A DNA stretch of 64,000 nucleotides from an uncultured Alphaproteobacteria bacterium (lineage in GTDB: Bacteria; Pseudomonadota; Alphaproteobacteria; RF32; CAG-239), in contig CAKQRQ010000008.1 of NCBI GenBank assembly GCA_934271465.1, forward strand, positions 20,995 to 84,994, given 5' to 3'. The stretch's first letter is position 1, and every line of letters starts with the position of its first letter. The notes below the pieces were generated by a model that ran no database searches, was not told where the DNA came from, and saw nothing but the letters and a program-made list of their open reading frames with translations. Below are positions 1-7,940 of this stretch, piece by piece. The translations under genes and the position numbers were made by a program.

Positions 1-2
1 AT

Positions 3-653
3 GATTCGCGTTTTATGAGCCTCAAAAACTGGCTCAAAACCGGAAACGTGGTCGACACGGATTTTTGTTATCACGAACTGCCCGATGTGTTGGATCCGTT
101 TGATCATAAGGCTTTTGAAACTTCCGGTATCAAATTTTACGCGGTTTGTTCCAATCTTGAGACCGGACAGGCGGAATATGTTTGGTGTCCGGAGCTGCGC
201 ACAAAAATTGACTATATCCGCGCCTCGGCCTCGCTGCCGTTTTTTTCAAAGATTGTTGAAATTGATGGCAAAAAGCTTTTGGACGGTGGCATTTGCGACA
301 GTATTCCTTTGAAAGCGGCCGAAAAGCACGGATACGCCAAAAATATTGTTGTGTTGACGCGTCCTGCCGGATACCGCAAAAAAGCCTCATTAAACCGCTG
401 GCTGGCTAAAGTTGTTTTTCGGAAATATCCGCGGTTTGCTAAGGCTATTATTAATCGGGCGGATATGTATAATGCTGAATTGGACGATGTGGCGCAGGCC
501 GAGCAAAAGGGAACGGCTATGGTGCTGCGTCCGTCACGGTTTGTGCCGATTCATCATATGGAGCATGATTTGAACATCGTGCGGGAAATGTATGAGCTTG
601 GCCGCGCCGACGCTTCCGCCGCACTGGAGCGGATTAAAGAGTTTATTAGATAA
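3..653 (+). CDS. Patatin-like phospholipase, C-terminal part (5' end outside window)
   Basis: The reading frame is open to the window edge, so only the C-terminal ~216 residues are seen; the first ATG at 15 is internal (DSRFMSLKNW reads through). Family evidence is the sequence LLDGGICDSIPL, which carries the catalytic Asp of the patatin Ser-Asp dyad in a DGG motif, preceded by RASASLPFF, typical of bacterial YjjU-type patatins. The GxSxG nucleophile lies upstream of the window. Members hydrolyse acyl esters of phospholipids or other lipids; the substrate here is unknown. No signal peptide can be judged. A repeat-rich non-coding spacer follows the stop. Confidence 0.8.
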   Translation, partial: DSRFMSLKNWLKTGNVVDTDFCYHELPDVLDPFDHKAFETSGIKFYAVCSNLETGQAEYVWCPELRTKIDYIRASASLPFFSKIVEIDGKKLLDGGICDSIPLKAAEKHGYAKNIVVLTRPAGYRKKASLNRWLAKVVFRKYPRFAKAIINRADMYNAELDDVAQAEQKGTAMVLRPSRFVPIHHMEHDLNIVREMYELGRADASAALERIKEFIR

Positions 654-998
654 TAGACACAGTTTTTTCCTTTATCGTCATGTTCGGGCTTGCTCCGGAC
701 ATCGTCATCATCAAACCCGAGTGTAAGCGGCCTCTCTCTTTTGTCATCCTCGTGCCCGAGCGTAAGCCGTTCCTCTCTTTTGTCATCCTCGTGCCCGAGC
801 GTAAGCGAGGAATAGACACGGGGATCCAGGGAAAAAATAAGCTTCTTTGTTTCATCTGGATATTCGGGTCAAGCCCGAATATGACGGAAAAGGAAATTGG
901 TGCTGCCTCGGGCATGAGAATGACAGCAGACGGATCAAGTCCGAAGGCAATAAAAAAAGCCTTGCGGGAAGCAAGGCTTTTTTGAGGAAAAATCAAGA
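654..998. repeat. Non-coding spacer with REP-like alphaproteobacterial repeats
   Basis: No credible gene lies in these 345 bases. They contain a 34-bp unit (with GTCATCCTCGTGCCCGAGCG) present twice at a 39-bp period (734-767 and 773-806), with a degenerate third copy just upstream (about 700-731). There is also an inverted repeat at 861-881 (TATTCGGG ... CCCGAATA). Repeats of this GTCATCC/CCCGA type are scattered through many alphaproteobacterial chromosomes. The short reading frames over the repeat on both strands look like low-complexity artefacts. Confidence 0.7.
953..983 (-). terminator. Rho-independent terminator of the pilin operon
   Basis: Perfect hairpin AAAAAAGCCTTGC / GCAAGGCTTTTTT with loop GGGAA, just past the stop of the minus-strand pilin gene. 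Both sides carry A/T tracts, so it can work in both directions. Confidence 0.85.
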
Positions 999-1601
999 TT
1001 AGTAGTAATACCATGTGATAAATGTTCCGGGGCTTGTGCACAATGCTGCCGCACCTGCTAAATCAACCGGAAGATCCGCCGTGCAGAAGACGCCGCCAGC
1101 AGCATTGCTTGTGCAGGGAATATCAGCATTTGTCGGTGCGACATATCCAGAATCCAAACCTGCTTTAATCATAACCAAACCATCCGCACCCCAATCAGAG
1201 GTCAACAAAGACCGGCAGGATTCTTGAGCCAAAGCACGCATTGTAATGTAAAAATAAGCATTGTTGGCGCCAAGGGAACTAACTTCAACCTCTCCGCCAA
1301 ATGCGCCAGCTAAGGTTTTAGAACCGTCATCAGCTTCAACAATCATATCTCCTGGAGCAATTGCATAATCCGCAGCAGTTTGAGCAGTCAATCCGTTATA
1401 GCTCGGGCTTGTTGCATAAGCCGTTCGAATGTTCATCAAAAGCATTGTAATTTGATCTTGTGCTTTTGTCAGTTTATACTTAGCCATCGCTCTTGAATAG
1501 CCCGAGATACCGCCGACGGACAAAACGCCGATAATGGCCAAAACGCCAAGCATCTCAATCATCGAACGACCATTCTGATCATTTCTTGATAATATTGTCA
1601 T
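999..1601 (-). CDS. Type IVb major pilin, PilS-like
   Basis: A 200-residue prepilin. After a short basic leader comes NGRSMIEMLGVLAIIGVLSVGGI: cleavage after Gly leaves mature Ser/Met with Glu at +5, followed by the ~20-residue hydrophobic alpha-1 helix of class III signal sequences. The C-terminal half has a Cys pair pattern (ESCRSLL, IPCTS, FCTAD, ALCTS) expected for the disulfide-closed D-region of type IVb pilins. The ATG at 1601 is chosen because GAGGAGAGG sits just upstream; a TTG at 1616 would place the ribosome site inside the gene. It is the last gene of the pil locus, with its own promoter and terminator, which suits a highly expressed major subunit. Confidence 0.85.
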   Translation of the reverse strand: MTILSRNDQNGRSMIEMLGVLAIIGVLSVGGISGYSRAMAKYKLTKAQDQITMLLMNIRTAYATSPSYNGLTAQTAADYAIAPGDMIVEADDGSKTLAGAFGGEVEVSSLGANNAYFYITMRALAQESCRSLLTSDWGADGLVMIKAGLDSGYVAPTNADIPCTSNAAGGVFCTADLPVDLAGAAALCTSPGTFITWYYY

Positions 1602-1638
1602 TTTTCCTCTCCTCAATACAGATTGTCTTTATGCCTTC

Positions 1639-1667
1639 ATCATAACAAAGATTAAGGGGTTGGACAA
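1639..1667 (-). promoter_or_regulatory. Sigma-70-type promoter for the pilin gene
   Basis: On the minus strand TTGTCC, 17-bp spacer, TATGAT lies about 40 bases before the pilin start. This would let the major pilin be transcribed independently of the upstream pil operon. The rest of the gap (1668-1819) shows no other clear signal. Confidence 0.55.
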
Positions 1668-1819
1668 TCCTGTCATTGGTCATAGTGCAGCCCATAAGTG
1701 TTATAACTTTAGCCATATTGTTAAACAAAGTATAATCTCTAATTAGTTAATTTATCGTAAAAACTTTAGAAATCAATACTAAAATACAATTCTGAACAGA
1801 AAGTCATTCAAAATTGTAA

Positions 1820-2410
1820 TCAATCAAAGTAAAAAATAATAATATTCAAGTCTTTACACAAAGATTTGACAGTCGATTTTTCCGCAGGCAAAGCTAAATC
1901 GTTGGAGCGCCAATCAAAGTGCGTGGCGCCTGAATCATTGCTGATGACCATTGATTGAACCCCCAGCCAAAAATTTTGATCAAATTTGTAAGAAGCCAAC
2001 GCCAGACATTGCGGCTTGGTCAAATCTTTATAAGCCACGGCAAAAGTCTTGACCGTCGGCATAACGGGGGTGCCGTTTTCATCAGAACCTATCTCGACGA
2101 TTCCGCCGAAATATCCCCGTAACTCGGTGTCCGAAGCGTTCATGCTCAACGGGTATATTTTTTTGTTGATAACTTCGGTCGTGCTCAATCCCCAATAGTC
2201 CAAACGGGTTTTGTAGCGGTTGCGGATATTTTGTGCCAACTGCGCGACCTGATGCCCCGCCTCTTGCGCGCCAATGTCTTCCTGCGTGCCGATAAGGAGC
2301 TTAAAAATCAGGCATACGGCCACAACGCCCGCCGCCGCAATCAAAGCCGCCCGCCAATGACGTTTCCAGAAAGACAGGCTCAAAAGTCTTCTCAAAAAGG
2401 TTTTAATCAT
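1820..2410 (-). CDS. Pilin-like protein with an N-terminal anchor and no prepilin site
   Basis: 196 residues. Residues ~18-40 form one transmembrane helix (AALIAAAGVVAVCLIFKLL) after a very basic start. The rest resembles the neighbouring pilin: YFGGIVEIGSD matches AFGGEVEVSSL, and both are followed by an aromatic strand and a Cys-containing helix (KPQCLALAS against QESCRSLLT). There is no Gly-Phe/Ser-x-x-x-Glu prepilin cleavage motif, so it probably stays anchored in the membrane. The start at 2410 lies 5 bases after the PilR stop; a longer frame to 2473 would overlap pilR. By position it may be a minor pilin or an assembly platform partner. Confidence 0.6.
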   Translation of the reverse strand: MIKTFLRRLLSLSFWKRHWRAALIAAAGVVAVCLIFKLLIGTQEDIGAQEAGHQVAQLAQNIRNRYKTRLDYWGLSTTEVINKKIYPLSMNASDTELRGYFGGIVEIGSDENGTPVMPTVKTFAVAYKDLTKPQCLALASYKFDQNFWLGVQSMVISNDSGATHFDWRSNDLALPAEKSTVKSLCKDLNIIIFYFD

Positions 2411-2415
2411 TCTTT

Positions 2416-3546
2416 TTATCCCATACTGCTTGTAATTTGATCTTGCATTGCAAAAGTGCCCATAACGGCCCAAGCGATAACCCCGCCGATGGCCAACAAA
2501 GCGACCATATTTAAGATACTTGCTTTTTCTTCAATCATAAAGACCGATTCCTCAAGCCATTCGTTGGCCATATTATCCAAAGCCTCTTCAAAGTTGTCCA
2601 ATTCGGAATAAATCTTGAGATCGTCAATAACTTCTTTATCCGGAAACCCGAGTTTTGTTTTGGCCAGAGCCTGCCCGAGGTTGTCACCATTATTAATAAA
2701 GACAAGAGTCTTGTCAATGCGTTCTTTGAGGTATCTGGACGCGTCGCGCCGTAAAGCGCGCAAGGCTGTCGAAACTGGGGTGCCGCCTTTGACCAAAGCC
2801 GCCAAAGCCAACAACCAACTGATTCCCGTAAACACACGATAAAGCGACCATGGAGGAATATTATCAAATGCCGCGCGAATTCTTCCCGTCCAAATTCCGA
2901 TGGTAAAATAGACGATTCCCATCACAATCGGCAAAGATGAAAATGCAATAAGCCAGTTATCTTTAATCCAAGCCGACAGCCCAACCAAATCTTTGGCCAT
3001 ACCGTGCCAACGGACAGTTGGTGCCGCATCAATCATCGGCGGAACCATGTAAACGCCGATAGCGTAAATAATCAAAATGGACATCATCATCAAAAAGCTC
3101 GGATAGGCAATGGCGCCGATAATCGGGCGAATCATCTTGGTTGAACCCTCAGTAACTTTAATCAGATTCAGCAATGCGCTTTCAAGGTCAGACACATCGC
3201 CCACCGAAAGCATCAAGCGCTCCCGATCCGGTGCCCAGCCTTTGAGGGCTTCGGAAAAAGTTTTACCGTTGTTCAGGGCTCGTCCCCATGAAGCAATCGC
3301 AATAGCTAGGGGTTCGCCGGGGTTTTTGCCGCCGTTTGAAGCGCCGTCATGCAGCATATCCAGCGCGTCCATCAAAGAAAAGCGGTTGCGCATCAACGAG
3401 GCAATTTTGCGATACAGCTTCAGGCGTGTTTTGTTCGAAAACTGAATGATAATGCGGGCATAATATTCTTCCGCTTTATTCAGCTTTTTCATTGCCGATT
3501 GCAAAGATTTTGAATTTTTTCTTGTGTTTAGCGCTTCATCAGCCAT
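2416..3546 (-). CDS. pilR: Type IV pilus inner-membrane platform protein, PilR/GspF family
   Basis: 376 residues. It has the GspF-family layout: a cytosolic helical domain (RKIASLMRNRFSLMDALDML), a first membrane segment near 165-185 (AYPSFLMMMSILIIYAIGVYMV), a second pair around 205-225, a repeat of the helical domain (SWLLALAALVKGGTPVSTALRAL), and a C-terminal membrane helix (MVALLAIGGVIAWAVMGTFAM). The family forms the platform on which the PilQ ATPase acts to extrude pilin. It starts 16 bases after pilQ with AAAGGGAA as ribosome site. The name follows R64 thin-pilus order. Confidence 0.8.
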   Translation of the reverse strand: MADEALNTRKNSKSLQSAMKKLNKAEEYYARIIIQFSNKTRLKLYRKIASLMRNRFSLMDALDMLHDGASNGGKNPGEPLAIAIASWGRALNNGKTFSEALKGWAPDRERLMLSVGDVSDLESALLNLIKVTEGSTKMIRPIIGAIAYPSFLMMMSILIIYAIGVYMVPPMIDAAPTVRWHGMAKDLVGLSAWIKDNWLIAFSSLPIVMGIVYFTIGIWTGRIRAAFDNIPPWSLYRVFTGISWLLALAALVKGGTPVSTALRALRRDASRYLKERIDKTLVFINNGDNLGQALAKTKLGFPDKEVIDDLKIYSELDNFEEALDNMANEWLEESVFMIEEKASILNMVALLAIGGVIAWAVMGTFAMQDQITSSMG

Positions 3547-3561
3547 CTGTTTTCCCTTTTA

Positions 3562-5274
3562 TTAATAAGCCGGCCGTTGATCCAGCAAACCGCACCAACG
3601 CTCCACTTCGTCCAAATCAATAAACCCTTTGAGCATACGCTCCATGGCGGCTTCTTTGAGCGTGCGCCCGTTAAGGTCAGACGTCCAATAGTCAATAGCC
3701 TTGCGGGTTTCGCCCTTAATCATCAATTCCAAAAACGTCGCGTCGGGCAAAATAATTTCAGGCACGCACATACGGCCTTTGACGCCTGTTCCGCCGCAGA
3801 ACTTGCACCCAGGGCCACGCACAAACGTGTTTTCAACGCCAAAATCGCCCAAAGCCGTCCGCAGACGCTGAAAAGACGGATCATTTTGGCGCTCTTTGAC
3901 GGACATGCGGCAATGCGGGCAAAGTTTGCGGAACAAACGTTGCGAAATCAATCCTTTAATCAATTCGGGGTCAAGTAATTTAAATGTTTCAACGCCCATA
4001 TCGCGAAAACGGTTAAGAATAGCCGGCGCCGAGTTGGCGTGCAGGGTTGACCACATGCCGTGGCCGGACAAAGCGCCCTGAAAAGTCAGCTGCGCCGCCG
4101 CCAAAGCACGAATCTCGCCCACCATAATAACATCAGGGTCAGAACGGAGCGCGGCAGACAAGGCTTTTGTAAATTGTTCAGCTTTTTCTTCCTCGGTGTT
4201 GGCGTTGGTTACGGGCATTTGCCGCGCCCCGGGGATAGGATACTCCGGCGGATCTTCCACGGTCAACAGGTTCAGCTCATAGTTCTTTTCTTGCAACAGC
4301 TTAATCATATTGCGTTGAAGAGTTGTTGATTTGCCCGATCCGGTCGGTCCTGCGACAATGCTCATCCCGACGGGAACAGCCCGCAGGCGGTAAAAAAGCT
4401 CTTCTTCAAATTCGCCAAACCCCAAAGCGGCCAAATCGCCTGATCCGTCCGGATTGTCATCGGCATACAAAAGACGCATAACCAAATATTGAGAACCAAA
4501 CGCAATCGGGTTGAATTGCAGACGAATAGCCAGCACATTGTGCGGCAACATCAGTTTACCCTTGGAACCGCGCAACGGCGTCGAGCCAAGCTTTTGAGCT
4601 CCTTGAAATTCGTTTTGAGCATAGTTTGAGTCCGAAATATCTGCCGAAGCAAACGCTGCGCGGACAAACGATTCGCCCCATTCTTTATTATATTCCATCT
4701 CGACATGCATCATACCATTGATTCGAAACATAATAACGGTGCTGTCGGCGACAACGACATGAATATCCGATACTTTTTTGGCAGCTGCCTGCGAAACAAC
4801 GTTAACAAAATCCTTTTGCATTTGGAGCTGATCAAGTTCGGCATCTTTTGAAACTTCTGCCGCCGCTTGGGCGCGTTCGCCAATGGAGTAAATAGCGTTC
4901 AGCTCGTTTTGCGAGACATAAGTCGGCTTTGAAATGGCCATTTTTTTCTTACGAGCCAAAACCTCAAAGCTCAAGACGCGTCCGTCAAATTTGTGCGATT
5001 CGACAACCAGAAAACGCCCGTCCGAAAACAGCGCCAACAGACGCCTTGTGTCATCGTTAACCGCCAAAGCCGACCCGGGAAGAGTAAGCAAACGATTGCC
5101 GTTAGAAAAATAAATTTCGTTAATGGATCCGGTTGAATCTGCTCCGTTTTGTTTTTGTTCAGCCGCTTTTGCAGCTTCTTCCGCCAATTGTGCCGAAGTC
5201 ATAGGCGCCAAAGCGGCATCGGTATCCGATGCCGTTGACGTTTCTGATGTATTTGTTGTTTCTTCCTCGGCCAT
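3562..5274 (-). CDS. pilQ: Type IV pilus assembly ATPase, PilQ/PilB/GspE family
   Basis: 570 residues. Walker A GPTGSGKSTT lies near residues 308-317, followed by the Asp box (TVEDPPEYPI), Walker B region (DPDVIMVGEIR) and His box (GHGMWSTLHANSA). A tetracysteine zinc motif, CPHC ... CKFC, sits near 452-494, as in GspE/PilB extension ATPases rather than PilT retraction ATPases. An N-terminal acidic, Thr/Ser-rich stretch of ~50 residues is extra. The start is the ATG at 5274 with GGGA upstream; a TTG at 5280 is possible. It powers pilus assembly at the cytosolic face of the PilR-like platform. Confidence 0.9.
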   Translation of the reverse strand: MAEEETTNTSETSTASDTDAALAPMTSAQLAEEAAKAAEQKQNGADSTGSINEIYFSNGNRLLTLPGSALAVNDDTRRLLALFSDGRFLVVESHKFDGRVLSFEVLARKKKMAISKPTYVSQNELNAIYSIGERAQAAAEVSKDAELDQLQMQKDFVNVVSQAAAKKVSDIHVVVADSTVIMFRINGMMHVEMEYNKEWGESFVRAAFASADISDSNYAQNEFQGAQKLGSTPLRGSKGKLMLPHNVLAIRLQFNPIAFGSQYLVMRLLYADDNPDGSGDLAALGFGEFEEELFYRLRAVPVGMSIVAGPTGSGKSTTLQRNMIKLLQEKNYELNLLTVEDPPEYPIPGARQMPVTNANTEEEKAEQFTKALSAALRSDPDVIMVGEIRALAAAQLTFQGALSGHGMWSTLHANSAPAILNRFRDMGVETFKLLDPELIKGLISQRLFRKLCPHCRMSVKERQNDPSFQRLRTALGDFGVENTFVRGPGCKFCGGTGVKGRMCVPEIILPDATFLELMIKGETRKAIDYWTSDLNGRTLKEAAMERMLKGFIDLDEVERWCGLLDQRPAY

Positions 5275-5325
5275 GAGCAAATCCCATTAATCCATATTGA
5301 ATGCAAAGACCTTTTTGAAAAAAGG

Positions 5326-6594
5326 CTAGTTGGCTTTTTCTACCTCAAACTTTGCTGTCTCGGCCGGTAAAATTCCGCCGGCGGCAAAGTAAAGATAAGA
5401 CTTTTCGCCGTCTTTTTCGGCCATAACATAAGTCGGCGTAATGTCTTTAATAACGTGGCCGGATTGCAAAGAGGTGCCTTTTTTGACATAAAAGGCTGTG
5501 CCGTTTTTGTTAAGCAGCTTTGCAACCAATTCCGGACCTTTTCCGCGAATTTCTGTTACGCCGTAGAGCAAAGAAAGAATTGTTTCTTCAGGTTCTTGAG
5601 AAATAGTCTTATTTCCCTCTGCCTTGCCGTTTTCGGCGGTAGCGGCTGCTTCTCCGCCCTCGGCAAACGGGTTTTGATTCTTTTTGGCTTCTTCACGTTC
5701 TTTTTCAAGGGCTTCAATTCGGCTTCTCAAAACGCCCATCTGGAGTTGCTGCTCTTTAATCTCGGACTTATAGGCCTCAATGCGGCTTTGATGAGCCGCC
5801 TTGGCTTGTTTGGCCTCGGTCAAAAGAGTGTTAAACTTTTGCTGTGTTTCAGCAACAAGAGTCTTTTTAGAGTCACGCAAATCGGCAATTTGTTTGTAAA
5901 AATTGGCATCGTGCTCAATCCATTTTTGCGTTTCTTCAAGCATCTGGTTTTTGTAAGCAGCCAAGACTTTTTCCTGACGCAGCGTTTCAAATTTAATATC
6001 CAGCTCGCGCAGTTTTTCTTGTTCTTGCAGAAGTTTCCGCTCTTGTTCTTTTTCTGCTTCAATCTTTTTCAGCCGCAGCGCTTCAGCTTTTTCCTGCTCT
6101 TCCAATTGAGCTTGACGGCGCTGATTTTTAACCGCTTCAATTTCATTTTGCAATTTTTCGCGGCGCAATTCAAGGTTTAACAAAGCCGTTCTTTTTTCCA
6201 AATCCGACATCTTGGAGAAAAGATCTGTGTCTGAAATAGCCGACGGATTCGCCTCGCCCAAAAAATCCAAATTATCCAAATCTTCAGCGGTCGGCGCGGC
6301 ATCGGTTGAGGGAGTAACCGACGGAATATCAGCCGGAACAGACGCTTGGGGCTGGCTTGAGAGCTGCGGGAGATTTTCTGTGTCATCGGTAAAGGTCAAA
6401 TCCTCAACAGGCTGTTTAGCCTGAGGCGCAGCCTGTGGTTTGGCAACGGGAACTTCATCCGGTGTTTCGAGCCCGTCATCAAACATAGCCTCTTCAGAGA
6501 GCGAAACAACTCCCTGAGCTTTGGCATTGTGAAACGAAAAAGCCAAAACACACGATAAAATAACAAATAAAAGAGTTTTGATTTTATAAAACAT
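5326..6594 (-). CDS. pilP: PilP-like pilus biogenesis protein with long coiled coil
   Basis: 422 residues. There is a signal peptide (LLFVILSCVLAFSFHNAKA), an acidic Pro/Ala-rich linker, a long charged coiled coil (~residues 115-315, rich in Glu-Lys-Gln), and a C-terminal globular domain (~340-422) with VTEIRGKGPELVAKLL and YVKKGTSLQSGHVIKDI, which matches the PilP type IVb pilus biogenesis domain. PilP proteins link inner-membrane pilus parts to the secretin through the periplasm. The coiled coil makes this one far longer than the ~150-residue R64 PilP. The ATG at 6594 has GAGGGAG upstream and overlaps the pilO stop by 11 bases. Confidence 0.7.
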   Translation of the reverse strand: MFYKIKTLLFVILSCVLAFSFHNAKAQGVVSLSEEAMFDDGLETPDEVPVAKPQAAPQAKQPVEDLTFTDDTENLPQLSSQPQASVPADIPSVTPSTDAAPTAEDLDNLDFLGEANPSAISDTDLFSKMSDLEKRTALLNLELRREKLQNEIEAVKNQRRQAQLEEQEKAEALRLKKIEAEKEQERKLLQEQEKLRELDIKFETLRQEKVLAAYKNQMLEETQKWIEHDANFYKQIADLRDSKKTLVAETQQKFNTLLTEAKQAKAAHQSRIEAYKSEIKEQQLQMGVLRSRIEALEKEREEAKKNQNPFAEGGEAAATAENGKAEGNKTISQEPEETILSLLYGVTEIRGKGPELVAKLLNKNGTAFYVKKGTSLQSGHVIKDITPTYVMAEKDGEKSYLYFAAGGILPAETAKFEVEKAN

Positions 6595-7921
6595 AGATAG
6601 CTCCCTCATAATTCCAAACCCGATCGTTTGGGGAATATGTAATCAGTCTAATCTCAAGACCTGAATATTTTGTTAACAAATCAACCCAAGTTGTCGGATT
6701 GTGGGTCGATCTGAAATTAAATTTCAAAGCTCTGAACGTGACAGAGGAATTCGCAGGACGTGCTTGAGGTCCTTTTCCGACAGGTGCTTGCGGCGTCGGC
6801 TGCGAAACCTGCTTTGATTCGTCTGTCAAAGTGATTGTCAAACCCAAAGACTGAAATTTTTCATTAAGAATGTTTCTCAATTCCGTTGATGTCTTTTCCG
6901 GTGGCGAAGCAAGCGTCTCAAGAGGAGACATCGTTAAAGAAGCGGTCAAATCATTGCCCGTTCCGCTGAAAGAATAGCCCGAAAATTTCAGATTTGAATC
7001 TTTGAGGGCTTCTTCTGCCCAAGAAAGATGACCGACTTCTCTGCGCCATGTCGTGGCAACAGTATTATCCGAGCAAGTCAAAGTGCCGATTTTCCACCCT
7101 GGGGGCAAAATACTGGCCACTTGTGAAATGCCCTCATAACAATTTTGCATAACCTGTTTGGGGTTTTTGATATTATCCCACGGCTTTTGGATAGGAACAA
7201 CCTGTGCAGCAGGCTGGGCAATTTTCGGTCTGACAGGGACAACCACAGGACGTTTGGGCGGCGCCAAAAAGATTTTATCAATCAGGCTGGACAGCAGCCA
7301 AAGTCCGACAACGGCCGAAATGCCGATAACAGCCAAAAGTTTAGAGCCGCGCAGTCCCTTTATCTTTTGAAGTTTAGCCGTTGCGCCGCGCTGAATAAGA
7401 TCGCTCAGCCTCAAATCCTCGGTATCTTCAATTCCCCATTCTTTTGGAGCAATCTTTTTGCCCCAATCGGGAACGGCCATCATAGACATAAACTGATCTT
7501 TGGCTTCTTCTTCCGTCAAAAACAACATATCGCCGTCCGACAAAATAATGTCGTTACGGACGCAAGTATACCACCAGCCTTCAGAAGTCTTAAATACCGC
7601 AACAAAAGAAGAAACATCGGACAAAGAAGTCGCCAAAGCAACCGCCGCAACAGTCTCTCCTTTTTTATACCCCTCATGAGAAACACAAATACCGAATTGC
7701 GGGGCTTTGCCGCCTTTTATGCAGAATAAATCAGCGCCTTCCAGAATAGTATTGGAAGCATCTTCAATTTCCTGCATATAGTCGTTGGAATTTTGCAACG
7801 GCTGCCAGAAGATGCTCGTCGCATAGGTAACGCCATTTAATTCAAGGGTTGTTCCCCATGTGCGGCGAGGTGCTCCGTCATCGTAATCATCTAAAAGTTT
7901 TGCGTCTTCCAGCACTTGCAA
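6584..7921 (-). CDS. pilO: Type IVb pilus protein PilO-like
   Basis: 445 residues with a TTG start at 7921 preceded by AAGGGAG. The N-terminal cytosolic domain (~1-195) includes TYATSIFWQPL and FGICVSHEGYKKGE, a pattern of the PilO2 family. One membrane helix follows (LLAVIGISAVVGLWLLSSLI, ~198-218), then a periplasmic part with two Cys (QNCYEGISQ, TLTCSDN) and a C-terminal alpha/beta domain. In R64-type systems PilO bridges the cytosolic ATPase/platform and periplasmic PilP. It sits between the secretin gene (20-base gap) and pilP (overlap). Identification rests on domain layout and gene order. Confidence 0.7.
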   Translation of the reverse strand: MQVLEDAKLLDDYDDGAPRRTWGTTLELNGVTYATSIFWQPLQNSNDYMQEIEDASNTILEGADLFCIKGGKAPQFGICVSHEGYKKGETVAAVALATSLSDVSSFVAVFKTSEGWWYTCVRNDIILSDGDMLFLTEEEAKDQFMSMMAVPDWGKKIAPKEWGIEDTEDLRLSDLIQRGATAKLQKIKGLRGSKLLAVIGISAVVGLWLLSSLIDKIFLAPPKRPVVVPVRPKIAQPAAQVVPIQKPWDNIKNPKQVMQNCYEGISQVASILPPGWKIGTLTCSDNTVATTWRREVGHLSWAEEALKDSNLKFSGYSFSGTGNDLTASLTMSPLETLASPPEKTSTELRNILNEKFQSLGLTITLTDESKQVSQPTPQAPVGKGPQARPANSSVTFRALKFNFRSTHNPTTWVDLLTKYSGLEIRLITYSPNDRVWNYEGAIYVL

Positions 7922-7940
7922 TTTCTCCCTTGCGGAAATT

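Noticed and set aside
646..1041. Reading frames of ~100-130 residues on both strands over the repeat spacer
   Set aside because: They are made of translated repeats (for example LSFVILVPERK twice), lack ribosome sites, and the spacer shows palindromes typical of non-coding repeats.
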